64,000 nt of DNA. Source: Apostichopus japonicus (taxonomy: Eukaryota > Echinodermata > Holothuroidea > Aspidochirotida > Stichopodidae). The position numbers and the translations under genes are program-made. Positions 48,501 to 64,000 of this stretch are shown here, piece after piece. Position 1 is the stretch's first letter, and each line of letters opens with the position of its first letter. The notes beneath the pieces are model-generated. The model was not told the origin of the DNA. It did no database searches and saw only the letters and a program-made list of their open reading frames with translations. The DNA is taken from positions 1,817,501 through 1,881,500 of the forward strand of contig NC_092570.1 of the NCBI RefSeq assembly GCF_037975245.1, written 5' to 3'.

Positions 48501-50062
48501 TAAGTCTGTAATAGAGTTCACTTTGAAGACGTAGAATCTTATCATTTCCAGTCAGCAATGTTTTATCAATCAAGTCAACCAGAGCATGTTCTTTTGTTAA
48601 GTTCATATAAGCAATAATAGAACACAATTGGATGGCAAACCATTTATCCATGCATGAATAATTTGTAACGTATTGTAAATATGTCATTATATTTGAGGCT
48701 ATACAATTCTTATGTCTTCCGATTAATTGCTGTGTTTCATCTGAGGTACTGATCTAAGTGATGTGTATACGTTAAACTATGTAGTCGCAGTTGATTTAAT
48801 TATTGATCCTTAACTGGTTAGAGTTCAAGAATCCTCGTTCAAACTTGGTGGGTAGGTGCCTGACAATGTACTGTTAAACGCGTTACTGGGTGATTGACGA
48901 CGTCATAGATCAAAGGTCAAATACCCCAAAACTGCATGTCGTGCTTGTCAGTTTTTTGGAAAAAGTCATTTAAAACCACAACATATATAGAGAATAATTT
49001 GAAATTGTTTAAAATAGGTACTTAATGTAGTTGTTGAGGTTCGAGGTCAAAGGTCAATAGATCCATTCCGTCATAGAATGAAATGAGATCTGTAACTCCA
49101 TGGATTACCATCTTGTACAAATTTGATATTGCATATGGCTCATACTGCGCGTAAATTTTGAAACTGAAGGAAAGAGGCGAGAACTTTCGTCGCATGTTTC
49201 ACTCGTCGTATACCGATACTTTTACCCGAGAGTGACTTTATGAATGCCCTTGTCAAGACGCCAAAAGACTCGTGAATGAAGAATCATCACAAACCAAGAA
49301 TTAATTGCACCGAATTGTGTTTTATTCATTTATATGAATATGTATTAGGCTAACATGAATTCAAGCTGTAAGTGTTAGATATTAACATTTACTGTACTGC
49401 ACATCATTGTATGTAGTCAGTGTTTACTCTGCGAGGTCAGACATGCGTCACACGTTTGTCTCTTCATCCATGAAATGAATGATATGAAAGTCATCAATAA
49501 CGCATGCAACATAATAGAAGTCAACTTTGTCTCAAAAAATGTTTACTTTCCAAATTCGATTGTAATTTCAATTTAAACGAAAGAATATTAAGGACCTGCT
49601 GAAAAAAATGATTGTGAAATAAAAGTGTGCGTTATCACAAAGTATCACATTGTTTTTCTTTTCTAATCTCTCGTTTAACTACGTGAACGGTTCATATAAA
49701 TTCAAACATGTAGGCCCATAGGTATTTATCATCACCTTAAATTGAAGGAAATTACACATGAAACGGTATCTAATTGATCATTTCTATAGTCAAAACATGA
49801 AAAGATAAGATATGTCGAACATTTTGATAGGTGTTTTACAATGCTTACTTCATATCACATATTTCGAGATACACTGCGCTGAACAAGCGGCTGTTTCATA
49901 ACGTGGCGCTATTCCGTAATAGAACCATGCTCAATACAAACACCGCAATGATGCACCGTACGAAATAAATGTGTAAGTCATGGTAATGATCCCTCTTTAA
50001 ATGAATCTTGCATGCATTTCACTTGCTCACCCACCACCGTGTAACTCAACGCTGTATTGAAC
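45523..50062. other. Intergenic, no gene recognised
   Basis: No exon with family resemblance was seen on either strand. It contains a diverged ~55-bp repeat pair (about 46,962-47,030 and 47,220-47,285, sharing GGTTTCGATGA-AATCGTA) and a stretch at 48,830-49,170 with AACTTGGTGGGTAGGT and GTCAAAGGTCA words that recur at 59,870-60,100, probably an old dispersed repeat. Confidence 0.5.
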
Positions 50063-56468
<6,406 letters not shown>

Positions 56469-57692
56469 GCTGGAATTCTTCTTCAGGACACAAAAATGTC
56501 AGATTTCTTTTGTCCAAGGATCCTCTTCCTTAAGCAGAATGATTTGTTTCAAAATTTTCACTTCGCTTTTATGGGTTCAAATTCATTTCTTTTTTGATAT
56601 GTTATTAGTTAAGAGGAGGAGTTTAGGAGCGCCTCATGTCGAACGATTGTGCCAATTATATTGCAGTCACGTGTTTTGGGTCTGGTTGGAAAAATTGATC
56701 AAGTTTGATCTTTGACAGATTCTAATAATATGGATACTAATAACCTCAGAAACAAAGCTATTTCAACGACAAACACGCGTGACACGACCCATAAACAAGT
56801 AGCTGCGAATCAAAGTTTAACACAATTGCTAGAAAAACGTTCTGCATCTTTTATGGCAAAACCAAATCCTTACAGCAATTTATGTCTTGTAATTACAATT
56901 ATTTAAAGTTTGTGAGATTTTATGAACGCAACTGGCAACTGCAGAGTTAGCGATGGAAAAGTTTTTCTGGTAAAAAGAGTTTCAATTCAAACAGCCATAT
57001 TAAGAGTTAGGAACAATATATTGAAATGTGGTAAGTGAATAGCATGCTCTAACCCCCCCCCCTACCCCCTTCACCCCCACCCCCATATTAGTGACATGTC
57101 AGATTATCTGCCAGTGGAATACCCCGGCTTTAAAGTTGCATTTGGTATTGACTTAGCTGCAGTTGTAAACATACTGTGTCAGAACATTTTTTAATGACAT
57201 CACAACAAATTGTTGTATACTTTTCGTGCTATCGACTTTCATATCGAAATTCATAAATCTTGACGAAATTTGGAAAAAAAAGTCGAGTTGCTCTGTTGAA
57301 CTAAGTTTCCTTATAATTTCGGTTCATCTATTAACAATGTACGGTATACAATTGTTTGTGACAAATACACCAAATGTGAACGGCGAGGTCAACAAACAAA
57401 ATGAAATCACTACGGAGGCTTGATGGTGTCATGCATGGTTAAACAACTATAGTCAGTTATCATTGAGGGGAACAGCACTGCATGACGAACCCTTGTACAC
57501 AATTTTAAGACCACATACGATCAAATATAACGATTGAGCATCTAAGACAAACTCGGAAGTTATGCAGAAGTTATGTAGAAGTTATGCGATTCAGTTCCCG
57601 GTAAGGTACATTATCCAACAACCACAAAGTAATTTACAAGTCTAAAAGCACCAACAGAAAGACTGTATTAAAGACCTAACTGTTAGTAAGAC
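56469..57692. other. Upstream of the Vps62-aerolysin-like gene
   Basis: The first few hundred bases should hold the promoter and 5' UTR of the minus-strand gene. I see no clear TATA box at a fitting distance. The rest shows no recognised feature apart from a C-rich tract near 57,052-57,085. Confidence 0.4.
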
Positions 57693-57723
57693 CAGGGAGC
57701 TGCTGTTAGAGTAGCAGCTCCCT
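57693..57723. mobile_element. 31-bp hAT micro-element (paired ends only)
   Basis: CAGGGAGCTGCT, 8 bases, then AGCAGCTCCCT: inverted ends with almost no interior. It is flanked by the direct 8-bp repeat AGTAAGAC at 57,685-57,692 and 57,724-57,731. CAGGG ends plus 8-bp duplication fit a hAT element reduced to its termini. A plain hairpin is the alternative. Confidence 0.6.
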
Positions 57724-57761
57724 AGTAAGACAGCCGTTTACTAATGTGATTATTCTATTCG

Positions 57762-58117
57762 CAGGGCTTCCCTAACTGGGGTACATGCACCCCCAGGGGG
57801 TGCGTGAGTCCATACCAAGGGGTTCGTGAGACGTTTCTAAAAGTCAAAACTAGAGTACTTTTTGTTGAACTAAAATCTGATATATCATATAATTTAGTAA
57901 TGTACAAGAATCGTACCTATCGACAAACTCTTTTCCGGTTCCTATACGCATATTTTGCCACACCGTACCGTGCATGTGATTAACAACAACAGGAGCATCC
58001 GTCTCATCGTGTGTGATGGGTGATCGATGCGTGATACAATTCGTGATCTGATCTTGAAGTTTCCAAATAAATTTTGTTCATCTCTTATATTTTTTTGTTC
58101 ATTACAATATCACACTA
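57762..58117 (-). mobile_element. hAT-type MITE, truncated copy
   Basis: Reverse-orientation relative of the element at 19,624-20,114. It begins CAGGGCTTCCCTAACTGGGG and shares ATATCATATAATTTAGTAATG, CTATCGACAAACTCTTTTC and CTTGAAGTTTCCAAATAAAT. Homology ends at about 58,117 without the other terminus. Confidence 0.85.
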
Positions 58118-60168
58118 GCAACACTTAGCAACTAAAAGGTCCGTTTCTTAGTGACTTTTTGACTGTCAATTTATAATTGTGTTCAGTATCGTGGCAAACT
58201 AGAAACTTCTGGCAAATTGGTTATATCAAAATTAAAAGAAAAATATCCGTCTCGTTCAAAGTGTATGACAAAACTTTCATCACGAAAAAAACTAAAAATA
58301 CTTTTAAGTATATATAATGAACATTCATTCTATTGACGTATCAGTAATTTAACCACAATTCATCACCGGTTAGAGTTAACTGTGAACAAAGTTCAGGACA
58401 TTTAGGCCACTGAATTTGTTGACAACAGTACCACGAGGAACTCACCTTGGCTAGTAAACAAAAAACAATTAAGGCTGGTTGATGAAATGATTTTCTCGTT
58501 AAGCTGATTAAATTTATGAACTAAAAATCGACAAAATCCCAATGAAATTACATAAAATCTTTAGAGCTCCCACAAAGATCTTGATTATGCTTTGAAAATA
58601 TACGGGCACATTGTAATTACAAATATTCATACTGTTGTGGGAGACAATATAGTTACAATTTCAAACTTCACAATGTAGGTTGTACCCAATGGAAAACTTT
58701 GATATATAATTATATGGAGTGGTTCATATATAGTTACTCTGTTCAGCACCATTTAAGTTCCTCAGAGCAAGTTTACAGATTTTCTTAAGTTCCCCGGCTA
58801 CATAATTTGTTTGCCATCTTTTACCGTGGTTAATTCCCCCATTAATCAAGATGAGAGAATAATATCGCCTTGATTTTGAATGTTCGCATATTTGTACTGA
58901 ACTTGTAACATATTGAGCATCGACTTGCGTCTCAAAGTGCGGGACGTGAGTAGGGCGATATATAGTAACTAACTTGGAGTGTTACTGAGCGCCATCCTTG
59001 GAGATTTGCACGAAAGGGCAAAATGAGGCTCGTTTGCAGGTTTTCAGTGTCCCGCCAGAAGTTTTTCAAAGCCCTGTTAATGTGTGTTGGAAAGAATTCT
59101 TCGCCGCTTTTTTTCTTGCGTGTGTGTGAGTGGGAGGGGTGAGGGATGATGACCATCCCAAAGTCGGTATAAGGAGGGGGAGGGGTCGAAATACATTAGT
59201 GCTCCGCAAAATGTCAAGTTGGAGAGGGGTACATGTGATGTATTTTGGGGGACTTGAAGGGGGACCAGGGGGACCACACCACTGCTTGGTTGTGTAGTTC
59301 AATCTTATTTGTTCTCATTCACACACAGTAAAGCAACGTACAATCCATTATGAAGCAAATACTATTCTGCATGTATAAACTGAGCCAGCAGATTAAGAGG
59401 TCGGAATATCATGCCATAGAACGAGTCGTTACAGAAAGTACCCGTTTCCTGAATTAATCTCAACTTATTCGTATCTAGAAGCTAATTATAATTATGAGTA
59501 ATTGTTGCCAGTCACGTATGCCGTACCCTGATTTTTATTGTTTAGCATGCATGGGTGACTTGTTATCGTCCTATGAATCCTTATTCATATACTTGATGGA
59601 ACAAACAAGTGTAACAAATTGGGTGAAATGTTTGCCGATATTATTATATCATCGATACCATAGAGAGAATGAGATATATTGTACTTCCTTTGCCATTTGT
59701 GCCATATACAGCTATTTCAGTCGCCATATCATCAGTTGCCATGGTAATGGTTGATGTTCCTGTGTAACTACTCTCGGAGGGGGTACCCCAGGGTGACTGA
59801 AAGCCCATGACTGAGGAAGGGGTAAAAACGTATCCATGTGTGTTTCATTGTGTGTCAAAAACTCCTAAACGACTAGGCCAATTTTCTTTAACTTGGTGGG
59901 TAGGTACCCCAGGGTGAACCCTTTTGTCTCGCAAGCCCCAAATGTTAGAGGTCAAAGTTCAAATTTTAGTGAAAATCGATTGGATTGACATGGAACCTTC
60001 ACAGGTATAATGGAAATGTAAGTGTAAAGTACTATCAAAATATGTGGTTGCATATGTAAAGGAATGTCTCGCAGGCCCCCGGAACCAAAGGTCAAATTGA
60101 GATCATTTTTGTTTGCTTTAACTCCAAGGCGAAATTAGTTAATTTCAAAAACGGTATTGACAGATTGC
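58118..60168. other. Intergenic, no gene recognised
   Basis: Short frames at 59,066-59,302 and 59,494-59,754 match no family. Words shared with 48,830-49,170 (AACTTGGTGGGTAGGT, AGGTCAAAG) suggest an old dispersed repeat at 59,870-60,100. Confidence 0.5.
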
Positions 60169-62342
60169 CAGTGGCGTAGCCAAAGGGGGGGGGGGGGGGG
60201 GGGGCGTGGGGCGATAGCCCCCCCCCCCCCTCATGAAAGATTGTCACCCCCAGTCGCCCTCCCACTGGGATTTTGGGTGTCGAAAAAATACATGTGCGAA
60301 AAATATATCAATGGTCTGAATGGTCTCGAATCTCCATGATGACCACTCATGAGCAACCCTTCGACAAATATTCAAGAAAGGAGACAATACTATCGCTGAG
60401 AATCAGTCTATCACCCTAATAATGTTTCAGGCGCAATCTTTGATGTCAGTCAATCTTTCCGTATTTTCCACGCGCAATTTGCAGATTTGTCGAAAAATGT
60501 CAATGCCGGTGTCAGACTCACAAAAGATATGTCATGATATTTCAAAGTAACTTACCAGACTGTTTTTTTTTCTATTTCACTAAACTATTTGATGACCATA
60601 TCAAGACATGCATCTCAAAATAAAGGATGTTGAGAAAACTTTAGAGCAGCTTACAAGCATGGGCGTCAATCCTGGGGGGGGGGGGGACGGGGGAAACGTC
60701 CCCCACATTTCGATGGGTGGGGGACACACTATCAAATGTCCCCCCACTCCCCCCCCCCCACACACACACATTTTAGTGTCGTGGCTCTATTTGGTTAGGG
60801 CTTACACATCTCAGGATTCATATCATCGAATATTAGAAGTTCAGTTCTATGAAAAGTGACCGAGATTTTTCACCTCGGTATGACCTGCAACTTTGTCTGT
60901 TTGTCGCGACGAGAGAAATTTGAGATTGAAACCACACGCTGTGTGCGGATAACGGTGCGGCCGGAGCCTACAACTAGTTCAAGAAGTCATGGCACTTCAT
61001 AGCTAGAGCCAAAGCCTATAGATATTTGTTGTTTAGTTGTAGATGGTGTTTCAAAGACGGTGCCCGTTCCCTAATATTGGGGAAATGAAATAGGGAGCAT
61101 ATTCCGTGGCAGCGCATCCCATGTTACCTAGTTGTTGAGTGATACCGGAGGATACCTCAGAGTGAGAACACTGGGTACACGGTGGTTACATAGTACGCTC
61201 CGACCAGAATTCACCCAATTACCAGATGCAGATCCACCTAGCATTATTTTGATGCCTTCATCACTTTAGCCACCACTCACATGGGACCTATTCTAAGTCT
61301 GACAATACATACGCATGTGTGAGGTCCTGAAAATATAATTAAAGTGGTTTGTCTTGCCATCCTTGTTTCAAATTTCATAGAAATGTATTCTCGTAGACCT
61401 AGCAAAACATTTAAACTGACACAGTCCCATTGGTCATTGGTGGACATTGGTCATTTGTGGTTTAACATGCTGGCGTATGACGACTTTTGGCCAAATTTGC
61501 GCCAAGCTCACTATATGAACTCGGATCTGGACTATGCCTAATTAGATACTTATTTAAATATTAATAATGGCGTATGAGGACATGCACCATTTTGTGGTAT
61601 GACTCCCAGGACGGCAAGTCGAGAAACTCACATGCAGTCGCGGCGGATAGTTTCCTTCGCCTATAGTATGTCTGGGGACATTTTGGGACATCCCTCCTAT
61701 AGGCCTATATCTGAGGCCCTGGGGTCATTCCTTGATCGACTTGGTGCAATATAATGTGCCTATTTCGAAGTAAATTTATTCACAGATTGTTAGTTGTCAT
61801 GGGTTCGAACAAATGAGGGGCATTCTATCCTGAAACATAGGGCAAAATGGGGCTGGGGTTTCCAGTTCGCCGCATCATTTGTCAACTTGCACTGGGTTCT
61901 AATGTTCATGTCAATTGGAATCACTAATAACAGAAATAATCCACCAAAACTTAAGGCCCCATGAACTTTATTGCATATTTCCTGAGTGACGAATTTGTAA
62001 TTTTCTCCCGAAATAACGCAACTAGATGGCTGCTATCCAGGTATTGAAATCTGACATTTTCTTGGAACGCTGCGCGCCAACCGATGGTGGCGCTCCGCTT
62101 AGATAGTACTTGCGGCCGCCCCCCCCCCCCACGTTTCAAATCGGATTGACGCCCCTGCTTACAAGGCCTGGGAAGTGTCATTTCTGACGATCTAGGAGGC
62201 CTTTCTAGCTAAAAAATTTCGGTACGCTGCGCGCCAACCCATGGTGGAGCTCCGCTTAGATAGTAACAAGACGCCCTCCCAGGAAATGGTCAAGCCCCCT
62301 AGCGCCCCGCCCCCACTGAAAAAAATCATGGCTACGCCACTG
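60169..62342. mobile_element. Non-autonomous hAT-like element, 2,174 bp (outer)
   Basis: Both ends read CAGTGGCGTAGCC inward (13-bp perfect inverted repeat). The flanks are the perfect direct repeat CAGATTGC at 60,161-60,168 and 62,343-62,350. No transposase motif is present inside. The left subterminal part is poly-G/poly-C. It contains another complete element at 60,658-62,157, so its own length without the insert is about 670 bp. Confidence 0.92.
60658..62157. mobile_element. Nested hAT-like element, 1,500 bp (inner)
   Basis: Left end CATGGGCGTCAATCC and right end (reverse complement) CAGGGGCGTCAATCC. The flanks are the perfect 8-bp direct repeat CTTACAAG at 60,650-60,657 and 62,158-62,165. 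G/C homopolymer runs sit next to both ends. The interior has no recognisable coding sequence. Confidence 0.9.
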
Positions 62343-62350
62343 CAGATTGC

Positions 62351-63590
62351 GTAGCTAATAATAAATGTGTTCATTTGATATTAGTGTTTCCTGGCGATGA
62401 TACAGCAACTGCATGGATTGCCCTCTTGTACATTACTTCATATATCTTGTGCGCGTGCTGCACGATGTTTTTAAGTAGGATTAGGGGAATTATTTGCGGA
62501 TCTTATGTGCGGCTGTCACTTTGTGAGGAGAGCTAAAAGTTCGATCATGATTTATTGCAAATTGTGCATCCTCGAAATTCCGAAAAATTTATCGCAAGTT
62601 TTGGAAAATTTCTCGAATATTTGGACAATTTTTTTCGAATATTTTTGTCGACATTTTAAAATTGATTTCGATTACGCCGATATTTCTTATGTTCTATGTT
62701 CTATATATAAAGTTAAAATTGTGTGGACCAAGTCGAAATTTAAGGTGGTATAATATCCTTTTCACATTCATAGCTACTTTTAAGGTCCATGAAATGCCAC
62801 GTTCGTTTAAAAAGTGAATTTTTCGGCTTGCACCCCTAAAAAAAGTTTATCGCAATCGTGATAGCGCTGAAAATACTGCAGGTGGTATAACCACAGATAA
62901 AGTAGAGTGTTCAAGGCGGTAACTCACTGTAACAGGTCAGTCATCTTAACATCCGCATTGAAAAAGATAGAGCGGAGTCTTTTCAATAAAATTACTGGTT
63001 CAAGCAAAGGGCAAAACAGGATCAATTTTTAACTATATTGACACAATGAGCAAGCGTTATGCCAGTAAGATGCTCAAATTGAAGGGCGTAACGGTCTGCA
63101 CACTCCTCGATAAGTGCACAATAGTTGGCCAAGCGTTTTGCTGGCCTGTAATAAAATTGCTCCCTGGTCATATATGGTGAAATGATGGAGAACCCCAAAG
63201 TTAGATGACCACACATACCCCCCCCCCCCCCACACACACACACAATTAAAACCAACAATTCCTATAACCATTTTCACGAAAAAAATGAAAATGAAATTGA
63301 TTTTTTTTTTTTTTATCAGAAAATTTATTTGGGTTCAACATCTTGCACTTACGGTGGTTCCTCTGATGGGGAACAGAAAAGTAAATTCTATACACCTTCC
63401 ATTGATATATGGGTACAGAGTACATTGGAGGGATAACAAGCAGTAACCATTGTTTACAATTCTGTTAAACTTGCCTTGTTCTTCTGCACTCTCTCCACCT
63501 CAGCAATGCTAAGTATACAGTAAGTCTTTTATAACTGTGACGTATGGCAGTTGTTCATATCTTTTGTCATTTTCTTACGTTGTGTTTCAT
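62351..63590. other. Intergenic, no gene recognised
   Basis: Open frames at 62,505-62,753 and 63,022-63,258 match nothing I know. There is a C/CA-rich tract at 63,218-63,243 and a T run at 63,300-63,315. Confidence 0.5.
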
Positions 63591-63593
63591 ATT

Positions 63594-63805
63594 TGCATAG
63601 TTATTTTCATGTTTGCATAGTTATTTTCATGTTTGCATAGTTATTCACATATTTGCATAGTTATTTTCATGTTTGCATAGTTATTTTCATGTTTGCATAG
63701 TTATTTTCATGTTTGCATAGTTATTCACATATTTGCATAGTTATTTTCACGTTTGCAGAGTTATTTTCATGTTTGCATAGTTATGCACATATTTGCATAT
63801 TCATT
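63594..63805. repeat. 20-bp minisatellite with octamer-like core
   Basis: About ten units of TTTGCATAGTTATTTTCATG. Every third or fourth unit has the variant TTATTCACATA, which produces a perfect ATTTGCAT octamer at the next junction. Confidence 0.93.
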
Positions 63806-64000
63806 TACAATTGCCAGACTCATTGGTAATGTTAAGGTCTAAAACAAAGAGTAAACAACAGACACATTTTCTTTAACTGATGCACAGCGACCTTTTTTCT
63901 CGATAGTATCAAAATTATTGTCACTTTTAACTCCCGAGGCTATTAGGTTTGCAAATTATTCAGTCATCTTTAGGGAGGGGACTCATGACTGAAAAATATT

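Overview
The window is eukaryotic: genes are split by GT-AG introns of hundreds of bases to several kb, there is no operon structure, and AT dinucleotide arrays, minisatellites, hAT-type DNA elements and decayed non-LTR retrotransposons fill the space. The gene content (multi-exon mitochondrial methionyl-tRNA synthetase, a C5orf34 homologue, an intronless rhodopsin-like receptor, a secreted Vps62/aerolysin-like protein) fits a marine deuterostome invertebrate. An echinoderm is my best guess, but that is inference, not proof.

Layout. 1-9.0 kb has no recognisable gene, only TA arrays. 9.03-9.60 kb is the 3' end of a hAT transposase. 13.05-22.39 kb (minus strand) is a C5orf34-like gene with six exons found and the last one(s) missing. 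26.08-36.62 kb (minus) is a complete 11-exon MARS2 gene, 564 codons, with HIGH- and KMSKS-type motifs. Its upstream flank is tandemly duplicated, and the second copy is split by a CR1-like retrotransposon. 39.5-42.86 kb is an 11-unit array of ~300 bp, followed directly by a decayed Tx1/L1-like reverse transcriptase body (42.86-44.28 kb). The array units encode the C-terminal tail of that element, so the satellite appears to have grown out of the retrotransposon's 3' end. 44.44-45.52 kb (minus) is an intronless class A GPCR. 50.06-56.47 kb (minus) is a four-exon gene for a 590-residue secreted protein: signal peptide, two Vps62-like units, then an aerolysin/natterin-like pore-forming domain. 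56.5-64 kb is gene-poor and rich in hAT elements, including a 1.5 kb element nested in a 2.2 kb element, each with a perfect 8-bp target duplication, and a 31-bp micro-element that is almost only its two inverted ends.

No common pathway links the genes. MARS2 and the C5orf34 homologue are same-strand neighbours 3.7 kb apart. The two items most worth following are the Vps62-aerolysin protein and the retrotransposon-derived satellite. All exon borders were read by eye from splice sites and phase and have not been checked against transcripts.
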